Positions 11,045 through 22,680 are shown, numbered from the stretch's first letter. The stretch: DNA of 64,000 bases from Corynebacterium timonense (GCF_900105305.1 NZ_LT629765.1:1550001-1614000), one strand, 5' to 3'. Numbers and translations: made by a program. Notes: generated by a model not told the origin, from the letters alone.

Positions 11045-12194
11045 CAGACGAGTCTATGCCAGCGTCCTCGCTTTTTTGATGACCGCAGGATGGGCGGCGA
11101 ACCACTTCGCCTCCGTGATTGTGCTCCTGCGCGAGGAGCTCGACCTCTCAGCGCTGCTGGTCAACGGCGCGTACGGCATCTACGCGCTGGGTCTGCTGCC
11201 CTGTCTGCTCCTCGGCGGCGCGGCCGCCGACCGCTTCGGCGGGCGCCCCGTGGTGATGACGGGTAGCACCATTGCACTCGCGGGCAACCTTTCGCTCATG
11301 CTCTTCCACGGCCCCGTCGGCTTGCTCGGCGGCCGCCTGATCGTCGGGCTCGGCGTGGGCCTCGTGGTCAGCCCGGGCACGGCGTGGGCGGCGCGCCTGC
11401 GCGGCGCGAGCGGGGCCACGGTGGCCGGTATCGCCCTGACGTCCGGCTTCGCCATCGGCCCCGTCGTCTCGGGCGCGGTGGCAACGTTGGATGCCCCCAT
11501 CTGGCTGCCCTTTGCCCTCAGTATCGCCGCCTCGGCCGCGGCGATCGCGTTCTCCGCGACGACGGGGGATGTCCCCAACGCCGTGACGGGCCCCCAGGAG
11601 GGCACCCCCGCCCCCCTCGAACCCGGCGCGTCGGCGGGCAAGGCGCTCGCCACCGCGGTCCCCGTGGCGATGTGGGTCTTCGCGGCCATCATCTCCTCCG
11701 TCATCGTGCTTGCCTCCCGCGTCGCCGAGTACTTCTCCACCGGCGTGTTCCTTCCCGGCGTCGCCGCGGTGTTCGGCTTCGGCACGGGCATGCTCGTCCA
11801 GGCGCTCGGGCGTTCCTTTTCCTGGGGCCCGTTCTCGGGCGTGGCGGGAATCGTCCTCGCCATGAGCGGCTTCCTCCTCGTGGCCACCGGCGGCACGGAC
11901 CCGTCGCTGCCACGCTTCTTCGTTGCCACGATCCTGCTCGGCGCGGCCTACGGCCTGTGCCTTCGCGACGGGCTTCTCGACGTCAACGCCTACGCCCCTC
12001 CCGCCTACCGCGGACGCGTCCTCGGCGCCTATTACGCCGCCACCTACATCGGCTTCGGCCTACCGCCGCTGCTCGAGGTGCTCGAGCCCCACACCGGCCC
12101 GTCCCTGCCCTTCTACGTGCTCGCCGGCGGGGCGGCCGCGGCGGCGGTCCTGCGCACGTGGCAGATCCGCTCGGGGTATCTAGCACGGGCGTAG
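11037..12194 (+). CDS. MFS transporter within the thiamine cluster
   Basis: Major facilitator of 385 aa with about twelve hydrophobic helices. The loop after TM2 has the MFS motif A form GGAAADRFGGRPVV. ATG 11037 lies inside the thiE stop region (8-nt overlap), so it is co-translated with thiE. The position suggests uptake or export of thiamine, HMP or thiazole precursors, but the sequence gives no ligand. A new promoter for the thiO segment overlaps its stop codon. Confidence 0.8.
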   Translation: MNSRRVYASVLAFLMTAGWAANHFASVIVLLREELDLSALLVNGAYGIYALGLLPCLLLGGAAADRFGGRPVVMTGSTIALAGNLSLMLFHGPVGLLGGRLIVGLGVGLVVSPGTAWAARLRGASGATVAGIALTSGFAIGPVVSGAVATLDAPIWLPFALSIAASAAAIAFSATTGDVPNAVTGPQEGTPAPLEPGASAGKALATAVPVAMWVFAAIISSVIVLASRVAEYFSTGVFLPGVAAVFGFGTGMLVQALGRSFSWGPFSGVAGIVLAMSGFLLVATGGTDPSLPRFFVATILLGAAYGLCLRDGLLDVNAYAPPAYRGRVLGAYYAATYIGFGLPPLLEVLEPHTGPSLPFYVLAGGAAAAAVLRTWQIRSGYLARA

Positions 12195-12197
12195 AAT
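12192..12197 (+). promoter_or_regulatory. -10 box ahead of the thiO upstream ORF
   Basis: TAGAAT overlapping the MFS stop codon, 7 nt before the ATG of a 12-codon ORF. Confidence 0.5.
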
Positions 12198-12204
12198 GGC
12201 AGCG

Positions 12205-12239
12205 ATGTTGTCGTATTCTGCTTCCCCCCGGGTCACCTC

Positions 12240-12243
<4 letters not shown>
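12205..12243 (+). CDS. 12-codon leaderless upstream ORF coupled to thiO
   Basis: ATG at 12205 follows TAGAAT by 7 nt, the spacing used by leaderless genes throughout this window. The frame reads MLSYSASPRVTS and stops at TGA 12241-12243, which overlaps the thiO ATG (12240) as ATGA. There is no ribosome site in front of thiO, so thiO translation is likely to depend on ribosomes finishing this peptide. A regulatory role through ribosome stalling at the Ser/Pro/Arg codons is possible but unproven. Confidence 0.45.
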
Positions 12244-14334
<2,091 letters not shown>

Positions 14335-14347
14335 CGGCCAGGCGCTG

Positions 14348-14386
14348 GGCACGCGAGACCCCGGGTTCTCGCGTGCCGTCCTTTTA
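14348..14386 (+). terminator. intrinsic terminator after thiG
   Basis: GGCACGCGAGA (14348-14358) pairs with TCTCGCGTGCC (14367-14377), followed by GTCCTTTTAG. It separates the thi operon from the convergent BCCT gene and may serve both. Confidence 0.8.
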
Positions 14387-16213
14387 GTCGTGCTTTCGCG
14401 GCGACTGTTCGTCGACGATGGTGAAGCCCGGCTCCACCTCGGACTCGGACCCTGGGTCCCAATCGTTGTCGACCTCGCCGGCCACCGCAAGATCGCCCTC
14501 GATGATGAGGGACTCGTTGAGCTTCCAGCTGCCCTGGTCCTCGTCGTAGACGAGCTCGGGCAGCTCCAGCTCATTGCCGTCAGCGTCGTAGCCCGGAGCG
14601 GGCTTGTTCTCGCCCTCCTCGAGCTTCTCGGCGCTGTCGGTCTTCTCCCACTGACGGGTGCGCACGCGGCGGCGGACCGCCCTATCGTCGTTCATGGCCT
14701 TGACAAGGGCGTACATGATGAAGAAGTACGCGAAGAAGAACGGCAGCGCGATGATAATCACCACTTCCTGCAGCGCGGCGATGCCGGAGTCGTTGATGAA
14801 CAGCAGCGCGGCCGTGACCACGCCGATGGCGACGACCCAGCCGACGCGGTAGTACACCGGCGTCTTTTCCTCCTCGCCAGCGGCGAACATGTCCATGACC
14901 ATCGCGGCGGAGTCCATCGAGGTGACGAAGTACAGCACGAGCGTGATCAGCGCGACGGCGCCCACGAGGCCGTAGAGCGGGTACTGCTCAAGCAGCGTGA
15001 ACAACGCCTGCGGGGTGTCGTCTTCGACGACGACCGGCTGGGTGAGCACGCCCGGGTTCTGCTCCTCCTCTTCGATGGCGGCGCGGCCGAAGATGGAGAA
15101 CCACACGAGAACAAAGGCGGTGGGCAGAAGCAGCGTGCCGCCGATGAAGGAACGCACCGTGCGGCCCCTGGAGATGCGGGCGAAGAACATGCCCACGAAC
15201 GGGGCCCAGCAAATCGTCCACGCCCAGTAGAACGCGGTCCAGGTGGCGTGCCAGCCCGGATTGTCGTTGAAGGAGTCAACCCAGAACATCATCTCCGGCA
15301 GCGAGGAGATGTACATGCCGAAGGACTCGGTCACCTGGCCGATCAGGCGCAGCGTCGGCCCGGTGAGCAGCACGAAGATCATGAGCGCGACGCTGGCGGC
15401 GATGTTGACGTTGGAGAGGATCTTAATGCCTCGGTCCAGGCCGGAGGCGACGGAGATGCAGGCGGCGAGGGTGATCGCCAGGATGATTCCCAGCTGGACC
15501 GGGGTGATAAGCGGCACGTCCCACATGATGTTCATGCCGGCGGAGATCTGGAGCACGCCGAGGCCGACGGAGACGCCGATGCCGAAGACGGTGCCGATGA
15601 TGCCCAGGGAGTCGAGCAACTTGCCCGGCCACTCGTAGATCCGACGGCCCAACAGCGGGGAGAACAGGGAGGACAGGCGCGCCGGCATCTTGCGCTTGTA
15701 GCTGAAGTAGCCCATCGCCAGGCCCGGCAGCGCGAAGAGCACCCACATGTGGATGCCGAAGTGGTAGTAGGAGAACTCGAAGGACTGGTTGATCGCCTCG
15801 CGGCTCATCGACTCGAAACCGCCGCGCGGCGGGTTAAAGGCGTGGTGCAGCGGTTCCGCGGCGCCCCAGAACAGCAGGGAGGCGCCCATGCCGGCGGCGA
15901 AGAGCATGGCGAACCACACGGGGACGCTGTACTCGGGTTCCTCGTCGTCCTCGCCGAGGCGCAAGTTGCCCAAGTCGGACACGAAGATCACGATGAGAAA
16001 GACCAAGACCGCGGAGGTCCCGCCGATGTAGAACCACGAGAGGTTCTCCATCAACGTCGACGAGATGGTCGCGTACGCCTCACGCGCGCGGTCGCCGAAA
16101 GAGAGTGTAAGAATAACGAAAAGTGCAATGAACCCTACGGATGTGAAAAGGATGAGCGGGTCGGCTTGCAGCCGCCGACTTTTCCCTGCGTTCTGTGGTG
16201 CTTTGGTTGCCAT
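14384..16213 (-). CDS. BCCT-family betaine/ectoine-type transporter
   Basis: Secondary carrier of compatible solutes, 609 aa with twelve predicted helices. The aromatic box and Na+ site region carry WAMLF-like and GMGASLLFWGAAEP segments, and the family signature FYWAWTICWAPFVGMF is intact. The C-terminal tail of about 100 residues is strongly acidic rather than basic, unlike BetP. ATG 16213 is chosen over the open upstream frame because it lies 8 nt after TAAGCT and begins the family N-terminus MATKAP. It interrupts the thi cluster on the opposite strand. Confidence 0.9.
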   Translation of the reverse strand: MATKAPQNAGKSRRLQADPLILFTSVGFIALFVILTLSFGDRAREAYATISSTLMENLSWFYIGGTSAVLVFLIVIFVSDLGNLRLGEDDEEPEYSVPVWFAMLFAAGMGASLLFWGAAEPLHHAFNPPRGGFESMSREAINQSFEFSYYHFGIHMWVLFALPGLAMGYFSYKRKMPARLSSLFSPLLGRRIYEWPGKLLDSLGIIGTVFGIGVSVGLGVLQISAGMNIMWDVPLITPVQLGIILAITLAACISVASGLDRGIKILSNVNIAASVALMIFVLLTGPTLRLIGQVTESFGMYISSLPEMMFWVDSFNDNPGWHATWTAFYWAWTICWAPFVGMFFARISRGRTVRSFIGGTLLLPTAFVLVWFSIFGRAAIEEEEQNPGVLTQPVVVEDDTPQALFTLLEQYPLYGLVGAVALITLVLYFVTSMDSAAMVMDMFAAGEEEKTPVYYRVGWVVAIGVVTAALLFINDSGIAALQEVVIIIALPFFFAYFFIMYALVKAMNDDRAVRRRVRTRQWEKTDSAEKLEEGENKPAPGYDADGNELELPELVYDEDQGSWKLNESLIIEGDLAVAGEVDNDWDPGSESEVEPGFTIVDEQSPRKHD

Positions 16214-16221
16214 GTCATGGA

Positions 16222-16227
16222 AGCTTA
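16222..16227 (-). promoter_or_regulatory. -10 box of the BCCT gene, leaderless
   Basis: TAAGCT on the minus strand, 8 nt before ATG 16213. Confidence 0.4.
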
Positions 16228-16242
16228 GCGAAGGGGTAGTAC

Positions 16243-16248
16243 TAAAGT
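16243..16248 (+). promoter_or_regulatory. -10 box of thiF, leaderless
   Basis: TAAAGT, 7 nt before GTG 16256, and divergent from the BCCT promoter. Confidence 0.5.
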
Positions 16249-16255
16249 GGAACGA

Positions 16256-17367
16256 GTGAGTGACCTGCCGCACGGCGAGCTGCGCCGCACCGCTCGCCAG
16301 ATGAACCTCCCTGGCTTCGGCCTTGAGCAGCAAAACGCACTGCACAACGCCCACGTCTTCGTCATCGGCGCTGGTGGATTAGGGTGCCCGGTGATGCAGA
16401 CGCTCGCGGCGACCGGAGTCGGACGGATCTCCGTCATCGACGACGACACAGTGAATATAAGCAACATTCACCGCCAGATCCTGTTCGGCGCCGAGGACGT
16501 CGGACGCCCGAAAGTCGAGGTGGCCGGCGAGCGCCTGCGCCAGCTCCAACCCGGCATTGAGCTGGGGCTTTACCGGGAGCGCTTCACCCCCGACAACGCC
16601 CTCGGCCTCCTCGAGGGCGTCGACGTGCTTATCGACGGCTCCGACACCTTCGCCACAAAATTCCTCGCCGCCGACGCCGCCGAGCTCTCTGGAACCCCCT
16701 TGTGTGGGGGTCTGTGCTGCGCTACCGGGGCGACGTCGCCCTGTGGTGGACCGGCCCCGGGGCTCCCGCCGACGGCGCCGGCTTGCGCGACCTCTACCCC
16801 ACCCAGCCCGCGGCCGACTCCGTCCCGGACTGCGCCACCGCCGGCGTGCTCGGGGTGACTACCTCCGTCGTCGGCGGGCTCATGGCCACCGAGGCGGTCA
16901 AGCACCTCACCGGCGTGGGCGAGTCGCGGGTGGGCCGCCTCCACATCTACGACGCGCTCGGCGGGAGCATCCAACGCTTCACCGTGCCCCGCGACCCCGC
17001 CCGGGCGCTCGTTGACGGCTTCAGCGAGTACGAGCCCGTGGCGTGCGAGGTCAACGATGCGGGTGGGGAGGGCGTCGAGAAGCTTTTGCTCCAACCCTCG
17101 ATCGACGTCCGCGAGCCCCACGAGAAGGCGCTGCGCGACGTCGCGCGGCCGGGGGTGAACCTGCCCACGAGCGAATGGGAGGAGCACCCGGAGAGGGCCC
17201 GTGAGCTCGTGGAACGCTTCGACGAAGGCGATCAGGTCACCGTCTACTGCGCCTCGGGGGCCCGCTCCGGGCGCTTCGTCGAGCGCTTCGGGGGCGACTT
17301 CGCCGCCCGCGGCATCACGCTCCACAACCTCCCGGGCGGGGCGAACGCGCACGGCAGCGACATCTAG
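16256..17367 (+). pseudogene. thiF: ThiF/MoeB adenylyltransferase with rhodanese domain, frameshifted
   Basis: E1-like enzyme that adenylates ThiS or MoaD, fused to a sulfurtransferase domain. The first part has the ATP site VIGAGGLGCPVMQT and the DGSDTFATKF loop. After a C5 run at 16695-16699 the frame shifts. The second part continues as VWGSVLRYRG, then DCATAGVLGVTTSVVGGLMATEAVKHLTG, and a rhodanese domain with the active loop CASGARSGRF. Adding one C restores a 370-aa protein. Everything else is intact, so a sequencing error or a very recent mutation is likely. GTG 16256 is favoured over GTG 16247 by the TAAAGT spacing. Confidence 0.8.
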
Positions 17368-17387
17368 AACGCCCCGGCTCAGCGTGC

Positions 17388-17393
17388 TAGAAT
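17388..17393 (+). promoter_or_regulatory. candidate -10 box of the Mn-riboswitch transcript
   Basis: TAGAAT about 7 nt before position 17400, where the riboswitch fold begins. Confidence 0.5.
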
Positions 17394-17398
17394 GACCG

Positions 17399-17535
17399 CC
17401 GATGAAGGGGAGTAGCTCCCTCCGCGCGGCAGCCAGCTGGGCGGTTGTGGCTGGTCGACACACTGGCGTTCGCGCCCGGCCTGCCAGCTCGTCGCCGCCC
17501 GGTACGCGGCGCGAGTGAACGAGACCTTCGGCCCG
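17399..17535 (+). ncRNA. yybP-ykoY-type manganese riboswitch
   Basis: The hallmark GAAGGGGAGTAGC is at 17404-17416 and the matching GAGACCTTCGGC at 17521-17532. GAAGG (17404-17408) pairs with CCTTC (17525-17529) to close P1, the geometry of the yybP-ykoY class that senses Mn2+. Between them lie GC-rich arms. A following hairpin, GGCGCCGA pairing with TCGGCGCC at about 17549-17583, could be the expression platform. The CDF gene starts at 17603 with GGAGG at 17591-17595. The identification is by motif only. Confidence 0.8.
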
Positions 17536-17602
17536 CACGTACGCGGCGCCGAACGGTCTTTGCGTTTGCGGCCGGTCGGCGCCCCGATCCGGAGGTTGCC
17601 CT

Positions 17603-18535
17603 GTGCCAGACCCCGACTTCGTCCGCACGCCCCAGCAGGAACAAAAGCTCCTCGAGCGCTTCATGTGGCTGTCCATCGCGGCCTCGATCGCCACCGTCGC
17701 GTTGAAGTTCGGCGCCGCCCTCGTCACCGGCTCGGTCGGTTTCCTGTCCGACGCCATCGAGTCCGTCATCAACGTCGTCGCCGCCATCGTCGGCCTCTGG
17801 GCGCTGAAGGTCGCGGCGAAGCCCGCCGACGACAACCACAACTTCGGCCACGCCAAGGCCGAGTACTTTTCGGCCCAGGTCGAGGGCGCGATGATCCTCG
17901 TCGCGTCGATCGCGATTATCTTCACGGCGATCGAGCGCATCATCAACCCGCAGCCCATCGAGCAGGCTGGGCTCGGCCTCATCCTCTCCACCGTCGCTGC
18001 GGTACTCAACCTCGCGGTCGGCCTCGCCCTCGTGCGGGCCGGCAAACGGTACCGTTCGGCCACCCTCGACGCCGACGGCCGCCACCTGCTGACCGACGTC
18101 TGGACCACCGCGGGCGTCCTCCTCGGCATCGCCGTCGTCGCTCTCACTGGGTGGCAGGTCCTCGACCCCATCGTCGCTCTCCTCGTGGGGCTCAACATCC
18201 TGGTCACCGGTTACCAGCTGCTCAAGAGCTCCATCCAGGGCCTGCTCTCCCAGACACTGCCCGACGACGAGCTCAGGCTTATCGACGCCTTCCTCGCCCG
18301 CTTCGCCGACGAGCACGACGTGGCCTTCACCAACGTGCGCACCGTCGCTTTCGGCCGCGAGCGCCTCGTCAACGTCGTCATGCAAGTCCCCGGCTCGTGG
18401 AGCGTCGAGCGCTCCCACGACTATGCTGACCTCGTCGAGTTTGGCATCGCCACAGAGCTCGGCGGCGCAGAAACCGTCGTGCACATCGAGCCGCTCGGCG
18501 TGGATACCCAGGTCGGACCGATGTGGGTGCCGTAA
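17603..18535 (+). CDS. cation diffusion facilitator, probable Mn2+ exporter
   Basis: CDF-family metal/proton antiporter of 310 aa with six helices and a C-terminal ferredoxin-like cytosolic domain. TM5 carries HxxxD (His161, Asp165). The TM2 half of the transport site reads D50-A-I-E-S54, so the second Asp of the classical DxxxD is replaced by Ser. That change and the upstream Mn2+ riboswitch point to manganese rather than zinc, though this is inference. GTG 17603 is 7 nt after GGAGG. Confidence 0.85.
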   Translation: MPDPDFVRTPQQEQKLLERFMWLSIAASIATVALKFGAALVTGSVGFLSDAIESVINVVAAIVGLWALKVAAKPADDNHNFGHAKAEYFSAQVEGAMILVASIAIIFTAIERIINPQPIEQAGLGLILSTVAAVLNLAVGLALVRAGKRYRSATLDADGRHLLTDVWTTAGVLLGIAVVALTGWQVLDPIVALLVGLNILVTGYQLLKSSIQGLLSQTLPDDELRLIDAFLARFADEHDVAFTNVRTVAFGRERLVNVVMQVPGSWSVERSHDYADLVEFGIATELGGAETVVHIEPLGVDTQVGPMWVP

Positions 18536-18573
18536 CACCCCTGCCACCACAGCTACCCGCTAGGAGAACCCTC

Positions 18574-19476
18574 ATGTCCCGCCCCTCCATCGCCGTGCTC
18601 GCCATGACCGTCGCAACCGTGGCCCTCGCCGCCCCGGCCCACGCTGCGCCCTTCCCCGACCGCATCGGGCAGACCCCGCCGCGCACCGCCATCTCGTTTA
18701 CTCACTCCCCTTCCGGCTTTCAGGCTGGCAGCCCGAACCAACACGAGGCCCGCTCCGGGCTGTCCATCGTGAAGCTCTACATCGCCGACTACGTTTTCGA
18801 CCACGGTTCGGCCGCCGACCACGCGGCGGCTGTGCAGATGCTGCGCACCTCCGACGACGGCATCGCCACGGCGCTCTACACCCGCTACCCCGACTCCATC
18901 GCCGCCACCGCCCGCAAGTACGGGCTGCGCACCACACACGCGGGGGCCGCGTGGGGCGCGAGCACGACGTCGACCTATGATTCCGCCGCGTTCCTCGAGG
19001 CCCGCAAGCGCGACCACGGCCTCGGCGACCCGATCCTCGTCGCGCTGGCCACCGCCACGCCCGTCGCCGCCGACGGCTACCGCCAGGACTACGGCACCGC
19101 CCAGCTCCCCGGGGTGATCGGCACAAAGTGGGGATGGTCCGACGACCGCACCAGCGCCCACGCCAGCGTGTCCTACGGCACGGACTTCACCGTCGCCGCC
19201 CACACGTACGGCCCCGCGGCCCAGCTCACGGCCGACGTGGCCGCGGCCTTCGACGCCCCGCCCGCGGCGTCGCCCGCCGAGCGAGCGATCACGGACGCGG
19301 CCGCCGCGGCCCACGCCGCCGTGGATAGCGCCACGGACGCGCTGGCCGGGGCGTTCGGCTCCTCCGCGCCCGCGGCTCAGGCCGTGCGCGACGCGGCAAA
19401 GGGCCCGCACGCCAGCATCAACGATGCCGCCGCGCGGGCCCGTGACGTAGCCCAGCTCAGCTCACGCTCGAACTAG
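18574..19476 (+). CDS. secreted serine-hydrolase-like protein (beta-lactamase/PBP-like motifs)
   Basis: Exported protein of 300 aa with a signal peptide ending at AHA-A (22-25). It has three motifs at plausible spacing for the penicillin-recognising fold: S64-x-x-K67, S93-D-D and K185-W-G187. The last two depart from the canonical SDN and KTG, so a beta-lactamase function is doubtful. A cell-wall peptidase or a non-enzymatic relative is possible. The C-terminal 70 residues are Ala-rich. AGGAG precedes the ATG by 7 nt. The stop overlaps the convergent dehydrogenase by 3 nt. Confidence 0.65.
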   Translation: MSRPSIAVLAMTVATVALAAPAHAAPFPDRIGQTPPRTAISFTHSPSGFQAGSPNQHEARSGLSIVKLYIADYVFDHGSAADHAAAVQMLRTSDDGIATALYTRYPDSIAATARKYGLRTTHAGAAWGASTTSTYDSAAFLEARKRDHGLGDPILVALATATPVAADGYRQDYGTAQLPGVIGTKWGWSDDRTSAHASVSYGTDFTVAAHTYGPAAQLTADVAAAFDAPPAASPAERAITDAAAAAHAAVDSATDALAGAFGSSAPAAQAVRDAAKGPHASINDAAARARDVAQLSSRSN

Positions 19477-20378
19477 TTATCCTTCTTCGGGTTGTTCTTG
19501 TCCGGGCCAGTCTCGTCGTAGAAGCCCTTTCCGGACTCCCAGCCATAGCGGCCCTTGTCCAAGTATTCTTCCTTCAACGTTGTGACGAGGCGCTCCTGCC
19601 ACTCCTCCGCGTTACCCTTTTCAACGGCGTTGGAGTTAATGGCATACAGCGTGCGCAGGCCAACCATGTCCATGAACTCGAAGGGGCCCATCGGAGCGCC
19701 CGTGGAGACCTTCCAGTCGGTGTCGATGTCCTCGATGGTGGCGTAGCCCTCCATCCAGAGGTGCAGCGCAGCTCGGTGGAACGGAATGAGCAGGGAGTTG
19801 AGGATGTAGCCGTTCTTTTCCTTTTCCAGCACGGCCGGCACCATGCCGATTTCCTCGGCGAACTCCTTCATGATGTCCACCAGGCCGTCCTTGGTGCCCT
19901 TGTGCGGCATGATCTCGGCGATGTTGAGCACCCAGATGTTGTTGGCGAAGTGGAAGTTGAGGAAGTCCTCCTCGCGCCCGCTGGCCGGCGCAATGTCGGA
20001 GGGCAGCATGGTCGAGGAGTTGGAGGCGAGGATGGCGCCGTCCTTGGCGGCCTTGCCCACCTTGGACCACACGTCGTCCTTGATGTCGGTCTTCTCCGGC
20101 ACGGCCTCGATAATGAGGTCGGCCTCCTTTACGGCCTCCTCCAGGTCCGTGGACTGGGCCAGGCGCTCGCGGGCCTCAGCAACACCCTCCTTCGTCGCGT
20201 CCTCGACGTCGCGCACGTAGCGGTCCTCAAAGGAATCGAAGCGCTTCTTCGCGGCCTCAACCGCGTCGTCGTCGATGTCCCACGAGATGACATCGAAGCC
20301 CTTGTAGGCGATCTGGAAGGCAATCTGGGCGCCGAGGACGCCGGCGCCCAGAACGGTCACTTTCTTAATGTCAGTCAT
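19473..20378 (-). CDS. 3-hydroxyacyl-CoA (3-hydroxybutyryl-CoA) dehydrogenase
   Basis: NAD-dependent oxidation of 3-hydroxyacyl-CoA in fatty acid or butyrate metabolism. The 301-aa protein has the Rossmann motif [10 protein letters not shown], the acidic end of beta2 (WDID), the catalytic [11 protein letters not shown] and HFANN (His) segments, and the C-terminal helical dimerisation domain with [20 protein letters not shown] lies 8 nt before the ATG. It is the last ordinary gene before the insertion-sequence region. Confidence 0.9.
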   Translation of the reverse strand: MTDIKKVTVLGAGVLGAQIAFQIAYKGFDVISWDIDDDAVEAAKKRFDSFEDRYVRDVEDATKEGVAEARERLAQSTDLEEAVKEADLIIEAVPEKTDIKDDVWSKVGKAAKDGAILASNSSTMLPSDIAPASGREEDFLNFHFANNIWVLNIAEIMPHKGTKDGLVDIMKEFAEEIGMVPAVLEKEKNGYILNSLLIPFHRAALHLWMEGYATIEDIDTDWKVSTGAPMGPFEFMDMVGLRTLYAINSNAVEKGNAEEWQERLVTTLKEEYLDKGRYGWESGKGFYDETGPDKNNPKKDN

Positions 20379-20689
20379 GGATCAATCTCCTTGAATGCGT
20401 GTTTTTGCTTACACCACCACGCTAGGCGTGTCGGTCGACATCTCGCAACAACATCAGGACTTCCTTCACCTTCACACCGTCCACCATCGTGTCTGGGGTC
20501 GCCCCCGTATCGTGAGCGCCCCGCCACCGCGCCTTCCGGCAGGATGCTCACATCTCCCATAGGTCAGCGATGCCGCGAGCCTGGTCCCCGGTCGCGGGCA
20601 AAGGATCCGGGCGGCCGCCCCGCACCTCGGCCTCGGCGAGCAACTGCTCGCTCGCCGGGCCACACGAAGGGGCGGGGTAGGTTGCGTCT
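20379..20689. other. non-coding stretch before the IS remnants
   Basis: I see no gene. The first 30 bases hold the dehydrogenase ribosome site. The rest has broken frames with no recognisable protein similarity and may be decayed DNA flanking the IS256-like remnant. Confidence 0.4.
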
Positions 20690-20990
20690 GTTGGCGTTTA
20701 CGAACGCCCCGAAAGCGGTGTGGACGAAGGTGTGGTCACACAACCCCACCGAAAAGCTCAACCGGGAGATCAGACGCCGCACCGACGTCGTGGGGATCTT
20801 CCCCAACCGCGACGCCGTCGTGCATCTGGTCGGGGCGGTACTCGCCGAGCGACACGAGTGAGAAGGATCAAACAGAAACGCTGCATGTCACTGGCTAGTC
20901 TCGAGCAGACCACAGGCATCGCTGCTGCCGGCACGATCGATGCCGCCCCAGCAGAAGGAAACGAAACCGCCGCATGTTCACACCCCCACC
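20690..20990 (+). pseudogene. IS256-family transposase, C-terminal remnant
   Basis: The frame ending at 20861 contains [23 protein letters not shown] and [10 protein letters not shown], the conserved end of IS256 (mutator-type) transposases. After a small deletion that creates a stop, another frame continues with QKRCMSLASLEQTT, which corresponds to the usual last 15-20 residues. The N-terminal two thirds, including the catalytic DDE residues, are missing. Confidence 0.75.
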
Positions 20991-21078
20991 CCCCCAGCCC
21001 CGAGCCAGGCCGTGACAACAAGCCCCCGAACATCACCACAATTCGAAACCAGATACACCACCACCCAGGACTTGACCG

Positions 21079-21321
21079 ATGATGACCGACAACGGTGCGT
21101 GCTACCGTTCCACGGCGTTCAACGCTGCCCTGGGCACGATTAAGCATATCTACACCAAGCCGTACCGCCCGCAGACCAACGGCAAGGTCGAGCGGTTTAA
21201 CCGCGCCCTGATGCAGGAATGGGCCTACGCACGCCCCTACAGCAGCGAAAAGGCCCGACAGCAAAGGTACGCGGAATTTATCCACGACTACAACTACCAT
21301 GATGGTTCGCCCCGGGTTTAA
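21079..21321 (+). pseudogene. IS481-family transposase, C-terminal remnant
   Basis: An 80-codon fragment with TDNGACYRS (second catalytic Asp) and RPQTNGKVERFNR (catalytic Glu) of the DDE integrase core, as in IS481. The N-terminus is missing, and the frame ends prematurely after HDYNYHDGS. There it abuts the next insertion sequence. Confidence 0.75.
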
Positions 21322-21355
21322 TGGAGGGTAGGAATTTGGAAAAGGAGCCCTACAC

Positions 21356-21737
21356 ATGCCCTCGAAGTACTCGCCTGAGTTGAGGCAGCGCGCCATCGAA
21401 CTGGTGCTGCACGCGCAAGCTGACCCTGACACGTCTCGTGGTGCGATATCCCGCATCGCTGTCGAGCTCGGAATGAGCAAGGAAACTCTGCGCGGATGGG
21501 TCCGCGCTCATAAACAATCCGGCGCGGCAACCCCGGCTGAATCGGTGGATTGTGCAGCAGAAAACCGCAGACTGCGAGCTGAACTGATTGAAGCGAAGCG
21601 CGCCAACGAGATTTTGAAAAGAGCATCAGCTTTTTTCGCGGCAGAGCTCGACCGCCCACACACGTAGTCGTCCGGTTCATCGACGACAACCGGGAGGAAT
21701 TCGGGGTCGAGCCGATTATTCGCGCCTTGGCGGCAAC
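21356..21737 (+). pseudogene. IS3-family element: intact orfA and truncated orfB
   Basis: OrfA (21356-21667, 103 aa) begins MPSKYSPELRQRAIELVL and has the helix-turn-helix ISRIAVELGMSKETLRGW, then a leucine-zipper-like tail AAENRRLRAELIEAKRANEILKRA. A second frame continues with VVRFIDDNREEFGVEPII, the start of orfB. It is cut off at about 21738, where another IS3-type element begins. AAAGGAG precedes orfA. Confidence 0.75.
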
Positions 21738-21775
21738 GGGCCCGACCCCTGGAAAGTGGACACAGGGAATTGAAC

Positions 21776-22680
21776 TTATGCGGTCAGGGTGAGTTTACCG
21801 CAGGTGCGGTTTTCGTACTCGATGGGCGAGAGATAATCGCACCATGAGTGTCTGCGTTTCTGGTTGTAGCGCACACACCAGGCGAAGACGTCCCGTCTGG
21901 CGTGCAGCATCGAGTCGAAGCATTTCCGGTTGTGCAGCACCTCGCGTTTCAATGTCGCGTTGAACGACTCCGCCAGCGCGTTGTCTGCGCTGGTTCCCAC
22001 CGCCCCCATCGATTGGGTCACCCCTAGCATCGTGCATCGTGAGCGAAATGCCTTCGAGGTATAGACACTGCCGTGATCGGAATGAAAAATCGCTCCTTTC
22101 AGACTGCCCCGGGCGCGCCGCGCTTGGTCCAACGCATCGATAACCAGATCGACGCGCATGTGGCAAGCAATAGAAAATCCCACCAGCCTGCGGGAATAAC
22201 AATCGATCACGGTGGCAAGATACATATTGCCGCCACCGGATACCGGCAGGTAGGTAATGTCGCCGACGAGCACGCGATTCGGCGCCGGGGCATGAAACTG
22301 CCTGCGAACAAGAACCCGGCAAAGACACTGCGGCCAGCATCTGCCACGGTGGTGCGCACGCGACGTTTCTTCGTGAACCCCTGGATGCCCATGGCCTTCA
22401 TGATGCGTGCAACGCGTTTGTGAGTAACCACCGCATGCGCCCCCGAATCAGGATCGTTCAACACCGCGGCGATGCGTTTGGCTCCGTAGAGTCCGTGTTC
22501 GTCGGTGAACACAGTGCGGATACGAGCACCAAGAACAGCATCGTCAACAACCTTCTGACGGCGCGCGGCCTGTGTGCTTTTCCACTTGTAATAGGAAGAT
22601 CGCTGCACCTTCAGCACGTCGCACATCCGTGTGAGCGAAAACTCGGTGCGATGGTCCCAGATGAACTTGAAGCGGATCAC
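21776..22680 (-). pseudogene. IS3-family transposase OrfB, one frameshift
   Basis: The N-terminal part (from GTG 22680) reads FSLTRMCDVLKVQRSSYYKW, then LYGAKRIAAVL. The C-terminal part reads DITYLPVSGGGNMYLATVIDCYSRRLVGF, SDHGSVYTS and ADNALAESFNATLKRE, the DDE core (Asp, Asp, Glu). The two frames switch at about 22296-22316, so a single indel disrupts the transposase. The start overlaps the orfA stop as GTGA, as usual for this family. Confidence 0.8.
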
